Source of the DNA: Flagellimonas aquimarina
GTDB taxonomy: Bacteria; Bacteroidota; Bacteroidia; Flavobacteriales; Flavobacteriaceae
Assembly (NCBI RefSeq): GCF_003149745.1
Contig: NZ_QGEG01000002.1
Location: forward strand, 1,054,001 to 1,118,000
DNA length: 64,000 bases
Reading direction: 5' to 3'
Of the stretch, positions 51,656-60,531 are shown piece by piece (positions within the stretch are counted from its first letter, which is position 1; each line of letters opens with the position of its first letter). The translations under genes and the position numbers were made by a program. The notes under the pieces were generated by a model. The model did no database searches and was not told the origin of the DNA. It worked only from the letters and a program-made list of their open reading frames with translations.

Positions 51656-51760
51656 GTGTAGATTTTTTGGTTGAATAAGCACGGAAAGATAACCAAAAGC
51701 AACAGGCTTATTTCTAAAAGAAATGTGAAAATAATTGATGCTGTTCAAAAAAGATATGAA

Positions 51761-52174
51761 CTATTTTCTATCCTTTAATCGATAAACAAATTTTAACCCG
51801 CTCCAGTCCTCATCAATAGCTGCGACTTTTACATCTACAAGACCTATGGACAAAAGGTACTCACGGATGGGTTCTCGTTTTAAATCTGTTTCTATTTTAG
51901 ATGAACCTTTGGGCCAACTAATCCATAAGGAAGCGTTCTTTTTTAAACTGTTTTTACAATTGTTAGCAAGGGTAGTCAATTCTTTCAAAGAAGTGCAGAA
52001 AAGGTGAGCAAAGTCTGCAGATTCAAATTTTGCGGCTTTAAGAATAGTTACATCGTCAGGAAAGTCTGTAAATAGCTCAAAGTAATGGGATGGTTGATTT
52101 ACAAGAAGAATTGAAAAGCCCTCTTTAATGCCCAACTTTTTTGAAAGCGGTGTTCCCGAATATCCCGTTGCCAT
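51761..52174 (-). CDS. DUF3052 family protein
   Basis: A 137-residue cytoplasmic protein with the DUF3052 start MATGYSGTPLSKKLGIKEG (the frame extends 39 bp further upstream, but homologues start here). SLWISWPKGSSKIETDL and AIDEDWSGLKFVYRL are the other conserved segments. The fold is SAM-methyltransferase-like without the nucleotide loop; the role is unknown. Confidence 0.85.
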   Translation of the reverse strand: MATGYSGTPLSKKLGIKEGFSILLVNQPSHYFELFTDFPDDVTILKAAKFESADFAHLFCTSLKELTTLANNCKNSLKKNASLWISWPKGSSKIETDLKREPIREYLLSIGLVDVKVAAIDEDWSGLKFVYRLKDRK

Positions 52175-52286
52175 ACAATTGTTAATTTGGTCTTTCCAAA
52201 ATAAATAGGCCATCCAGCCTATGTATTAAAAACAGCTCAACATTAGACTTGGTAGCATAGTCCATAATATATAAAATAACCTTAGA

Positions 52287-53366
52287 CTATTCGTTGCTTT
52301 CAACAAAATTCAACAATCCTCCCAAAGCTTTTTCAATATTCTTCCTAAATATTTTTTTGCCAAAAAGAGCCATTATTAGTTTTTTAATTGGTGACTTGGC
52401 AGTCCAAAATAATTCCATTTCCAATTCGCAGCTGTTTTCGGAGATAGGAGTAAAAATATAGAACTGATAAAACTCATCTACTGGTGGCGGACTTGTGGTA
52501 AACTCACCATAAATTAAACTCCCCGGCTTTACCTCTTTTGTAGCCGTCGTGAAATTTAAATGCTTTCCATTAACAACACAGATATGTTCAGAACCAGCTC
52601 TTGTAACTTCATTTTCTTTATATTCCAATCTGTCTATTCCTTCGGTCCAATTGTGTCGGTATGCGTAGTTTGTCACGTATTCCAAAAGTTCCTCGGCAGC
52701 TACAGGGAATACTTTCTTTATTTTTAGTTGAGGTGGTCTATCGAAATGGACATTATTGGGCTTATCAAAAGCCCTTAGTTTAAGCTCACTTGGATCTATT
52801 ATTGAATAGATATAATCGATTTCTTTATCGTCATAAACATCTGAGCCCTGTCTAAACCTAAAAATTTTGCTTGAATAATAAGGGGATAGCATAACATCTA
52901 GGGCCAAGGTCCTGCTTATTAGCGCATAATTATCGCTATCCACAGAATTCTTTAGCAATCTATGCGCTTCTATTACTTGTTCTCCAAAGGGTTTTCTGTT
53001 TCCTTGAACCTCAATATGTTGAAGATTACCACTGTGCGCAACAATCTTTAATTGGAGATTTGGTGCTGTAGCGCAAGCATTACAGGGACAAATCCTATTT
53101 TTTTCAAGCATCTTAAGATGACTGTAAAAAGCGGTGAACATTGATTCAATCTGTGCTAAGAGATTCTCTTGCGATGGAATGTCATTTTCTTTATAAAAGA
53201 AGAGTGCATCTCCTTCAATCTCTGCCAATTTTAAATCTTGTGTGTTTGCGTTAAGAAGCACCTCAAGAAGTTCAGATATTACATGTTGGCTATGCTCTAC
53301 CTCTGTAGTCTGAATAAATTTGGTATACCCAGATATATCCGGGATGAACAATAAGGATTTTGACAT
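52287..53366 (-). CDS. DUF2652/cyclase-like protein with C-terminal SRPBCC domain
   Basis: A 359-residue protein. Residues 1-190 are the DUF2652 (adenylate/guanylate cyclase-like) region with LLFIPDISGYTKFIQ and KLAEIEGDALFFYKE, keeping an acidic residue and G-D. Residues ~215-355 form an SRPBCC/START-like pocket (FPVAAEELLEYVTNYAYRHN; FTPISENSCELEMELFW). A small-molecule-controlled signalling or transfer role is plausible. It is upstream of the DUF3052 gene (112-bp gap), probably a separate unit. Confidence 0.85.
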   Translation of the reverse strand: MSKSLLFIPDISGYTKFIQTTEVEHSQHVISELLEVLLNANTQDLKLAEIEGDALFFYKENDIPSQENLLAQIESMFTAFYSHLKMLEKNRICPCNACATAPNLQLKIVAHSGNLQHIEVQGNRKPFGEQVIEAHRLLKNSVDSDNYALISRTLALDVMLSPYYSSKIFRFRQGSDVYDDKEIDYIYSIIDPSELKLRAFDKPNNVHFDRPPQLKIKKVFPVAAEELLEYVTNYAYRHNWTEGIDRLEYKENEVTRAGSEHICVVNGKHLNFTTATKEVKPGSLIYGEFTTSPPPVDEFYQFYIFTPISENSCELEMELFWTAKSPIKKLIMALFGKKIFRKNIEKALGGLLNFVESNE

Positions 53367-53438
53367 TTTTTTGATTGATGATTAGTGTTCAATTGGTTCG
53401 AAAACAATTGAAAAACTTACGAAAAAACGTAATATAAG

Positions 53439-55025
53439 TTATGGGGTTTGTGCTTCCATTTCTTCGAGCATCTTTTTAAAACCAAGTGCAACACCATTGG
53501 TCCACCCAAACCCATCTTGGGTCTCATATTCTCCCCCACCTGATAGTAACGTTAAATCTTCTACGTTGTATTTCTCCATCATTTTTCCAGTATCCTTGTA
53601 CACTTTCTCATTCAAAGCCAACCAACGGGTCATAATTTCCACTGCCTCTTCTTCATACCCATAATTTAAAAGCCCTTTAACTGCAATCCATTGCAAAGGA
53701 GCCCATCCATTGGGGGCATCCCATTGCTGTCCTGAATGGTCTAATGTGGTTACCAAACCTCCTTCTTTTAAAAATGAGGACATAATGACATCTTTGACTT
53801 GCCTCGCCTGGTCTTTTGTGGCAATACTGAAATATAAAGGGTAAACACCGGCCAATGTAAGTTCTGGTGTTATGGATTCTTTCTTGAAATTGTAATCATG
53901 AAAAAATCCAGTTTCATTATTCCAAAAATATTGTCTGATCGAGTACCTTCTTGATTGAGATCTTCTGTAAAACTGAGTCCTTGCATTTTCGTCTCCTTTC
54001 ATCGTACTGGCCTTGTAAAGAATTCGCTCCATAAAATACAACAGGCAATTTAGGTCTATTGGTAAAATAGAGGTTGTCTCAGTAGTACTGAATTCATTTT
54101 TTTCACCATACCATCTAGAACTAAAATCCCATCCAGAAGCAGCTGCAGATCTTAGATTGTTATAGAGTAATTGCTGCAAAGAATCAGATTCCAGTTCACT
54201 TGCCAAATGCAAATCTTCCTTATAAGCTTCAGGTCTTGGGGTAAACTCCTTATCCCAATATCTATTTAGGTATGCAGGCTCACCTATATCCACCACATGC
54301 TGTTGTGGTCGGGCCGGAACAACGGTCTCACTGCCTTGCATCCAAAATTCATATTCTTTGGCCAGTTCTGGCACATAGTATAGAAGAAGATTTTCATCTT
54401 TTCTGGCAATAGCATCCACCATAAGGGAAAAGAAAGGAGGTTGCGACCTTGATTTGTAATAGTCCCTGGTGCCATTTGGAATAAAACCAACTGAATTTAC
54501 CAAAAAGGCAAAGTTATCCACCATGTTTTTCGCTAGGTCATCCCGGTCGTCTGCCAAAAGGCCTTCCATCGTAAAATAGCTGTCCCAATAGTATATTTCT
54601 TGAAACCTACCCCCTGGTACGATATACTTTTTTGGAAGCGAGATCCTTGAGGAGAATGGGACAACACTGTCTGGCCCCCTGGTCAACATATCCCACATAT
54701 GTGTTATATGCTCATACATTGTTTTGGTGGTATCCGTTTCAAACTCCAAGGCCTTCATTGATCGATCCTCAAAATTTTCGCCTACAAATTCTTTAAGGTC
54801 GAAACCATCCAATTCTTTTTGAGAAAGATATTCAGCTTCAAGAATCGAAATGTTTCGTTTTGGCACTAAATCAACAAAGGTCTTTGAATCCTTGAAAACG
54901 GCTGCCAGTTGTACATCCTTAAATAATTGAGTTTCATAAAAATTTACAACTTGTATCTTCTCATCTTTTTTACAAGAAGCAATTAAAAGGAAAATAGCAA
55001 AAAAATAGGTGTAGTGAAGTTTCAT
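53439..55025 (-). CDS. treA: trehalase (GH37), lipoprotein
   Basis: A 528-residue trehalase. Signature 1 is PGGRFQEIYYWDSYF and signature 2 is QWDAPNGWAPLQW. The N-terminus MKLHYTYFFAIFLLIASCKK ends in a lipobox (LIASC), so it is a surface or periplasmic lipoprotein rather than a soluble periplasmic enzyme. It hydrolyses alpha,alpha-trehalose to two glucoses. The frame extends 21 bp upstream, but 55025 gives the lipoprotein leader. It is divergent from the GntR gene, whose palindromic operator lies at 55246-55261. Confidence 0.93.
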   Translation of the reverse strand: MKLHYTYFFAIFLLIASCKKDEKIQVVNFYETQLFKDVQLAAVFKDSKTFVDLVPKRNISILEAEYLSQKELDGFDLKEFVGENFEDRSMKALEFETDTTKTMYEHITHMWDMLTRGPDSVVPFSSRISLPKKYIVPGGRFQEIYYWDSYFTMEGLLADDRDDLAKNMVDNFAFLVNSVGFIPNGTRDYYKSRSQPPFFSLMVDAIARKDENLLLYYVPELAKEYEFWMQGSETVVPARPQQHVVDIGEPAYLNRYWDKEFTPRPEAYKEDLHLASELESDSLQQLLYNNLRSAAASGWDFSSRWYGEKNEFSTTETTSILPIDLNCLLYFMERILYKASTMKGDENARTQFYRRSQSRRYSIRQYFWNNETGFFHDYNFKKESITPELTLAGVYPLYFSIATKDQARQVKDVIMSSFLKEGGLVTTLDHSGQQWDAPNGWAPLQWIAVKGLLNYGYEEEAVEIMTRWLALNEKVYKDTGKMMEKYNVEDLTLLSGGGEYETQDGFGWTNGVALGFKKMLEEMEAQTP

Positions 55026-55245
55026 ATGAACAGTTACAATTTTCAAAGCAGAAAATTAAGGATTTAATTCAACTCTTTAAATATCTCTTTTAGTAATTAT
55101 TGTGCTGTTTCAAAACTCATGACAGTCCCTTTTTGGGTGTACTTAGTTTGTTAAGAGGTATATACATATTTCTACAATGCGAGTTCAAGAGGAAAATGAA
55201 ATATTATAATTGTTGTTAGAGGCAAAATATGACCATTAAAGCGTT

Positions 55246-55261
55246 AAATCGTATACGATTT
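55246..55261. promoter_or_regulatory. GntR/FCD-type operator palindrome AAATCGTATACGATTT
   Basis: A perfect 16-bp palindrome with the core GTATAC, as typical of GntR/FadR-family operators. It ends 13 bp before the GntR start at 55275 and lies in the region shared with the divergent trehalase gene. It suggests autoregulation and possibly control of trehalase. Confidence 0.7.
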
Positions 55262-55274
55262 GTATCTTAGCGGT

Positions 55275-55919
55275 ATGCAACCGCACCAGATTTTGCGTAA
55301 TACGGTAAAAGCACATTTACTTGAACAAATACAGAAGGGTGAATTAAAAGTTGGCAAAACCATTAATCTAGCCGCTCTTTCTCGTAAAATTGGGGTTAGT
55401 GTGACACCCATACGAGAAGCATTAAGTCAATTGGAACAAGCAAGAATAATAAAAGCTGTTCCCAATAGAGGATTTGTAGTGTCCACGCTAACCAAAAAGG
55501 AGGCTAAGAATCTCTATGATACCATTGCCCAGCTTGAGGTAATGGCACTTGAGAACTCTATTTTTTCTGAGGAGGATGTTAGGTCATTGCGGTTGCAACA
55601 ATTGAAACTGCAACAATCACATACTTTTATGACCAGATTAAAAGTAAGATTTCAATTCCATCACCTTTTGGTACATAAATGTACCAATACCGTTCTCTTA
55701 CAAATTTTGGAGGACCTTAAAGCAAGACTTCTTTTTTATGAACAGGGTTTTGGACAGGATGCCTCTTTTTATGAAAATGTAGACAACCAAAACGAAGCCA
55801 TTGTCCGGGCGATTGAAGAGGATAACCTTCCTACGGCAGCTTTAATACTTAAAATGAACTGGATGGTTGTTTTGGAATATATTGAAAGGCAAATGAGCAC
55901 TAATATAGCGGCCAGTTAG
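55275..55919 (+). CDS. GntR family (FCD/FadR-type) regulator
   Basis: A 214-residue regulator. The N-terminal winged helix has LAALSRKIGVSVTPIREALS, LEQARIIKAVPNRGFVVS and the GntR signature. The C-terminal helical FCD-type ligand domain runs to the end (ALENSIFSEEDVRSLRLQQL). I use ATG 55275; the frame extends 15 bp upstream, into the operator palindrome. Its partner could be the divergent trehalase gene, or the unrelated genes downstream. Confidence 0.88.
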   Translation: MQPHQILRNTVKAHLLEQIQKGELKVGKTINLAALSRKIGVSVTPIREALSQLEQARIIKAVPNRGFVVSTLTKKEAKNLYDTIAQLEVMALENSIFSEEDVRSLRLQQLKLQQSHTFMTRLKVRFQFHHLLVHKCTNTVLLQILEDLKARLLFYEQGFGQDASFYENVDNQNEAIVRAIEEDNLPTAALILKMNWMVVLEYIERQMSTNIAAS

Positions 55920-55961
55920 GCTCAAAATAAAGTAAGAAGAATTCCGTTAGTTATCTATTAA

Positions 55962-56102
55962 ATGCCTCCTATGCAGTTTTTAAACAAAGAAATTGAAGTT
56001 TTGGTAAGGCGCAAGAAATCCAAATCGTTGGTTAAAAAACAGATTTCTTGTGGAATTTCTCAAGAGTATGACTCCCAAAATGAAGATTTGGAAAAGGATT
56101 GA
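55962..56102 (+). CDS. small ORF, 46 residues, hypothetical
   Basis: An ATG-started frame of 46 codons with basic Lys/Arg-rich centre (EIEVLVRRKKSKSLVKKQIS) and an acidic end (SQNEDLEKD). It lies between the GntR and membrane AraC genes, on the same strand. I cannot assign it a family; it could be a real small protein or a chance frame. Confidence 0.35.
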   Translation: MPPMQFLNKEIEVLVRRKKSKSLVKKQISCGISQEYDSQNEDLEKD

Positions 56103-56152
56103 CTTTTATCCTTTAATAGCATTGTTTACTTTTGAGTAAACCCTGTTAACCA

Positions 56153-57253
56153 TTGAACCAAGCTTATCCTGATCTTATTTATAATGGAGTGATGCTATGC
56201 ATCAATATCCAACTTCTGTTAATTTCCGTATTTTACTTTTATAAGAGACAATTAAGGCTTGTTATCTTAGGAGCGCTTTGTTTTTTCATTGGGGCTATAT
56301 TCATCAACAATCTTTATTGGAACATAGTTAAGGAAAGCTTCTTTCTTAGCTTATTACTGGGTGCGGGTAAAAATCTCTTTTTTGGACCTCTCATTTATCT
56401 TTATGTTTCTACTGCGCAAACTCCAAAAAAGAGGTTGAAGAAACATGTTTTGGCACATTTGACTTTTCCTTTTATAATCCATATTGCGTATTTGACCATT
56501 AAGTTCGGATATAGCTCCTTTTATACCCAGAATTACTATTGGACAGTTATTTCTCTTGGCTACGTTTTAGTGGCAATTTCATTGTTTTATCTTGTTTTTG
56601 GAATAATAGAGTTCAAAAAAAATAAGGTAAAACCTTTGTCTCCAAGGGTTAAGAGAAGGTATGGGTATTTTATGCATGTTCTGTTAAGCTATTATTTCGC
56701 CATCAATTTGTATAACATCTTACCCTATTTGACAAATTCCCCATTTTTTGCCGCAAACTTTTTTACTTTAAATAGATATGTTTTTATGCCTATAGGCTTG
56801 CTGATCAACACTTATTTGTTGCTGTTTTCAATTACTGAATTCTTCAAGTTCAAATCCCTTTTTGTGCCAAGTAGATTATATCAAAAAACCGATATTGATC
56901 CTGCTGGAATGAATGAATTGACAATTAAGCTAAGAGAACATTTGATTGAAGGAAAACTGTATACTGATCCAAATTTGACCATTTCGAACCTTGCAAAAGA
57001 ATTACGAGTGGACAAAAGCAGGTTAAGTCATTACTTTAAAGAACAGGAAACCAGTTTTAGAAAATATCTAAACTCAATTAGAGTTTCTGAATTTAAAACA
57101 CTCTTGTTGAGCAAAGAGTTTGAAAACTATAACTTAACTGGACTATCTACAATGGTGGGGTTTCAATCAGAAACTACTTTCTTCAGGGTTTTTAAAGAGA
57201 TAGAAGGAATTACCCCAAGTGAATTTCAACAAAAGAACAGTACAGGCTTATAG
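56153..57253 (+). CDS. membrane-bound AraC family regulator
   Basis: A 366-residue protein with about seven TM helices in residues 10-235 and a C-terminal AraC HTH (LTISNLAKELRVDKSRLSHYF; LSTMVGFQSETTFFRVFKEI). The start is a TTG at 56153; an ATG at 56192 is an alternative, just before the first helix. Its stop overlaps the convergent lipoprotein gene by 6 bp. Confidence 0.85.
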   Translation: MNQAYPDLIYNGVMLCINIQLLLISVFYFYKRQLRLVILGALCFFIGAIFINNLYWNIVKESFFLSLLLGAGKNLFFGPLIYLYVSTAQTPKKRLKKHVLAHLTFPFIIHIAYLTIKFGYSSFYTQNYYWTVISLGYVLVAISLFYLVFGIIEFKKNKVKPLSPRVKRRYGYFMHVLLSYYFAINLYNILPYLTNSPFFAANFFTLNRYVFMPIGLLINTYLLLFSITEFFKFKSLFVPSRLYQKTDIDPAGMNELTIKLREHLIEGKLYTDPNLTISNLAKELRVDKSRLSHYFKEQETSFRKYLNSIRVSEFKTLLLSKEFENYNLTGLSTMVGFQSETTFFRVFKEIEGITPSEFQQKNSTGL

Positions 57254-57760
57254 TTCGCTGACTTTTGTAAGTGTAAACACAGCAGGTGTATTTGAAACAT
57301 TGCAATCATCAACATTCATTTGAACAACCATCCTGTTCGCATTTCCACTTGTATCCAAAGTGCCGGAACCTGTATAAGTGCCTGTGCAAGGATTTTCCGG
57401 GTCAATATTAAAATCTACCCATATTATAAAATTGGTCAACGACATAGTTTGGGGGTTGTAATCAAAGTTGAATGTACCATCTTGAGCGTTACTACTGCAA
57501 CAGGGCGTAAAGCTACCGGTCTCAAAAAAATCTCCCTCAAACTTATTTGTAGAGGCCATGTTCACGATCAAAGACATTGGAACGGTAATGTTGTCTCCAT
57601 TAATAGTAATTCCAATAGAACCAGTATAAAAACCTGTAACGGTGGCGACAGTGGTCTCATTTTCATCATCACCTCCATCATCACTACTGGTGCAGGATGT
57701 TATTAGTAAAGCACAAATTATTAAAGTGAATTTACTTTTGAAAAATTTTGAATTAGCCAT
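57248..57760 (-). CDS. small lipoprotein of unknown function
   Basis: A 170-residue lipoprotein (MANSKFFKSKFTLIICALLI leader, lipobox ITSCTSS). An acidic stretch follows (SDDGGDDENETT), then a strand-rich body with SFTPCCSSNAQDGTFNFDY and DPENPCTGTYTGSGTLDTSG. I do not recognise the family; the pattern resembles lipocalin-like small lipoproteins. An upstream ATG at 57775 exists. It is convergent with the AraC gene. Confidence 0.78.
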   Translation of the reverse strand: MANSKFFKSKFTLIICALLITSCTSSDDGGDDENETTVATVTGFYTGSIGITINGDNITVPMSLIVNMASTNKFEGDFFETGSFTPCCSSNAQDGTFNFDYNPQTMSLTNFIIWVDFNIDPENPCTGTYTGSGTLDTSGNANRMVVQMNVDDCNVSNTPAVFTLTKVSEL

Positions 57761-57835
57761 GACATTTTTTATCAATGTTATGCATAAATCAAATTCTACT
57801 TCACAAAAATAACTATCAAAACATTATATTGATAC

Positions 57836-58915
57836 TTATTTAAATAGTGCAGCATCTAAGCCTGGTATTAACCTCATGGCATTTTGGTAGTATACCTTCT
57901 GTAAGACAATGTCGGGCAAATCCAATCCATACATGGCCCAAAAGGCATGGTACTTTTTATAGTATGGAAAGTACTCATCAGCAGTTTCCAGAACTCTAAA
58001 GTAGGTAGGGAACTCCTGTGGTTTCCAACTGTCTTTACCAAAAAGAATGCGATCTTGATATTTTATAAAGAATTCTTTTGCCCTTCTTGGTTGTCTTCCC
58101 AACTCGGCTATAATGGCGCCAATGCCTACAGACATATTTGGTATCTCATCCATTAACTCCCCTAGCCTATCTAAATTGTTGGCGTACCATCCCATGTGGG
58201 CGTTGATGAATTTTGTGTTGGGATGTTTTTTGAACATGCGATGTTGTTCATCAATAATTTGCTGCCAAGGGGCTGGATTGGTTGCAGAGCGCTTTCTTCT
58301 TGGCCTGGTCTTTAATTCTAACCATCTTTCATTATCCTTATCCATAGGGTCCCAGAATGATTTTGGATCCGCAGCATGTATTAATACAGGAATTCCCAGT
58401 TCTCCACACTTTTCCCATATGGCATCTAATCTAGGGTCGTCTATTGCTATTCTATTTCCATTTATGTCCTTATTTCGTAATCCCAAGCTTTTATAAATTT
58501 TCAATCCTTTGGCGCCACTTTTCACGTCTAGCTCCAATTGCGCAGCTGCCAGTTCTCCCCAATTTGAATTACCAACCCCACTAAAATCAACATTTGCAAA
58601 AACCACAAACCTATTGGGATAGTTATCATTAACATTTTTGAGCATTGCACGCAGCCCCTCTCCAGAACCTCCACTTAGATTCACCATAACTCCCATGTTC
58701 ATTTTGTCCATGTCCTTTATTAAACCAGATAAATCTTGGGTTGCCATTCTAAATTGATGACTATGGACATCTATAAATGGAAATTTGGCTTTGTTGACCG
58801 GATTTTCTGGAACGACCAAGGTGGGTTTTGGATTATACTCTTCAAAGCCCATTTCTTGAGCGTTTGAAAAAAATAAGCACAGTAATAAGCTTAAAGTAAT
58901 AGTAGAGGTTTTCAT
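57836..58915 (-). CDS. secreted amidohydrolase (PF04909-type)
   Basis: A 359-residue TIM-barrel metal-dependent hydrolase (signal MKTSTITLSLLLCLFFSNAQ). FIDVHSHQFRM has the HxH pair, GIPVLIHAADP the second-layer His, NAHMGWYANN the third and GKDSWKPQEF the final Asp. This is the amidohydrolase_2 group that includes decarboxylases and lactonases. It follows the mocA-like gene by 1 bp at the end of the molybdenum-cofactor operon, which is not an obvious functional match; it may use a product of the molybdoenzyme. Confidence 0.9.
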   Translation of the reverse strand: MKTSTITLSLLLCLFFSNAQEMGFEEYNPKPTLVVPENPVNKAKFPFIDVHSHQFRMATQDLSGLIKDMDKMNMGVMVNLSGGSGEGLRAMLKNVNDNYPNRFVVFANVDFSGVGNSNWGELAAAQLELDVKSGAKGLKIYKSLGLRNKDINGNRIAIDDPRLDAIWEKCGELGIPVLIHAADPKSFWDPMDKDNERWLELKTRPRRKRSATNPAPWQQIIDEQHRMFKKHPNTKFINAHMGWYANNLDRLGELMDEIPNMSVGIGAIIAELGRQPRRAKEFFIKYQDRILFGKDSWKPQEFPTYFRVLETADEYFPYYKKYHAFWAMYGLDLPDIVLQKVYYQNAMRLIPGLDAALFK

Positions 58916-58916
58916 A

Positions 58917-59516
58917 TTAAAAATTCATATTATCAATTAGTTGTGAGTATGTTTCCGGAGTATCAATATCCAGCTCTTTTCCGTTGGGAAGTACGCTCTT
59001 AATGGTCGCTTGATACTTTTTAATGATATGCCTTGCTCCATAATCTCCATTCAAATGCGTTAATTCTGGGATAATGGATTGATGAAAAATTGCAGGAACT
59101 CCAAGTCTGTTTTCATAGGAAGTTGCTACGACTTTAAAATCATCCTGATCAAATTCTTTTTTTAACTGATTTAAATAGGATGCATCAATTAATGGTTGAT
59201 CGGCTAACATGATCAAAAGTCCATTTTTACCTTCTGCATGTTTCAAAATGTATTCAGCCCCTATGGAGATTGAACTGCCCATGCCAGCTTTCCAATTCGG
59301 ATTATGGATGATTTCTGCATCTAAAGATGTGGACTCTCTTATCTTTTCTCTATTAGCGCCTAAAACAATAAAGACCGAATCGGAGACCTGTTTTGCAGTA
59401 GCCACTGTGTTTTCTATAAGGGTGGAATTCCCCCATGGCAATAGTTGCTTAACCTTATTCCCCATCCGTTTGGATGCCCCTGCGGCCAATATTAGAGTTG
59501 AAATCCCGTCAGACAT
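58917..59516 (-). CDS. mocA: MobA-like NTP transferase (MocA-type molybdopterin cytidylyltransferase)
   Basis: A 199-residue nucleotidyltransferase. The nucleotide-binding loop is LILAAGASKRMGNKVKQLL, with MLADQPLIDASYL and GDYGARHIIKKY following. It likely attaches CMP to molybdopterin for xanthine-dehydrogenase-family enzymes; MobA-like GMP transfer is less likely because a second MobA-like gene is present at the window end. It begins 3 bp after the xdhC stop and is co-transcribed with it. Confidence 0.85.
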   Translation of the reverse strand: MSDGISTLILAAGASKRMGNKVKQLLPWGNSTLIENTVATAKQVSDSVFIVLGANREKIRESTSLDAEIIHNPNWKAGMGSSISIGAEYILKHAEGKNGLLIMLADQPLIDASYLNQLKKEFDQDDFKVVATSYENRLGVPAIFHQSIIPELTHLNGDYGARHIIKKYQATIKSVLPNGKELDIDTPETYSQLIDNMNF

Positions 59517-59519
59517 TAC

Positions 59520-60530
59520 TTAAATATGAATCTTTCCGACTTTATCTTTTAAAAGAGATGGTTCTTTTTCATTAACAACTGCCAAGACTTCTGATATTAC
59601 GGAAATGGCAATTTCTTGAGGTGTTTCTGCTCCGATGTCAATTCCAGCTGGCCCATGAATTTGCTCCAGATACTCTTCCGAAATATCGGGACATCTTTCC
59701 AAGAGGTCGTTAAAGAGCTTCTCACGTCTTCTCAATGGTCCCAGAAGTCCCATATATGCCCCTTTTTCATCCTTGAGCGCCATTAAGAACTGTAAATCTT
59801 TCACAAAACTGTGCGTCATTATAACCACGGCTGTCTGTTTGTCCATCTCCATTTGGAAGGCCTCGGGCTCTGAGGCCATGAGTTTTTTTATTCCAGGGAA
59901 ATCGCTTTCTGTCTTTTCTTCTTTGGGATTTGCCACAACGGTTACCTCCCAACCAGTTAAAGAAGCGTATTTGCACAATTGAACAGCATCGTGCTCGGCA
60001 CCAATGATTATGAGTTGGAAGCACGGATTCATTTCCTGCTTGAAGTTTTGAAGTTCACTAGTTACATTTTCCATCATCGAATTCACGAAAAAGGAAGCGT
60101 CATCAAAATTGAACACAGTATGATACGTTTCGTTTTCACTATGTTCTTTTTTAAAATATGAATTTATATAAAATGGTTTTCTCTCATTGATGGTGTTCCA
60201 AAACTGCGTTAGGAAATGTTCACTTGGTTTAAAGACTTCTAGAAGAATATATAAAACTCCCTCGCATCCCAATCTATACCTTCCATCATACACCATTACT
60301 TTTGGGACTTTGCCAGAGAAAACGGATTGTGCCTGTCGCAACACTTCTTTCTCAACACACCCCCCGCTTACAGCACCTACCATATCCCCATTTTCAAAAA
60401 TCAGCATGCGAACTCCCGGTCTACGATAAGAGGACCCATCCAAAGCAACAACGGTGGCCAATACTGCAGTTTCGCCTAATTGCTTTCTTTCTTCGTATTG
60501 TTGAATTATCGTCTTTAACTCGTGTGTCAT
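59520..60530 (-). CDS. xdhC: XdhC family molybdoenzyme maturation protein
   Basis: A 336-residue XdhC/CoxI protein. The N-terminal domain has GAVSGGCVEKEVLRQ and the C-terminal Rossmann-like part LLGPLRRREKLFNDLL and IGAETPQEIAISVISEV. It inserts or sulfurates the molybdenum cofactor for xanthine-dehydrogenase-type enzymes. It is the fifth gene in the operon. The target enzyme is not in this window. Confidence 0.92.
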   Translation of the reverse strand: MTHELKTIIQQYEERKQLGETAVLATVVALDGSSYRRPGVRMLIFENGDMVGAVSGGCVEKEVLRQAQSVFSGKVPKVMVYDGRYRLGCEGVLYILLEVFKPSEHFLTQFWNTINERKPFYINSYFKKEHSENETYHTVFNFDDASFFVNSMMENVTSELQNFKQEMNPCFQLIIIGAEHDAVQLCKYASLTGWEVTVVANPKEEKTESDFPGIKKLMASEPEAFQMEMDKQTAVVIMTHSFVKDLQFLMALKDEKGAYMGLLGPLRRREKLFNDLLERCPDISEEYLEQIHGPAGIDIGAETPQEIAISVISEVLAVVNEKEPSLLKDKVGKIHI

Positions 60531-60531
60531 G

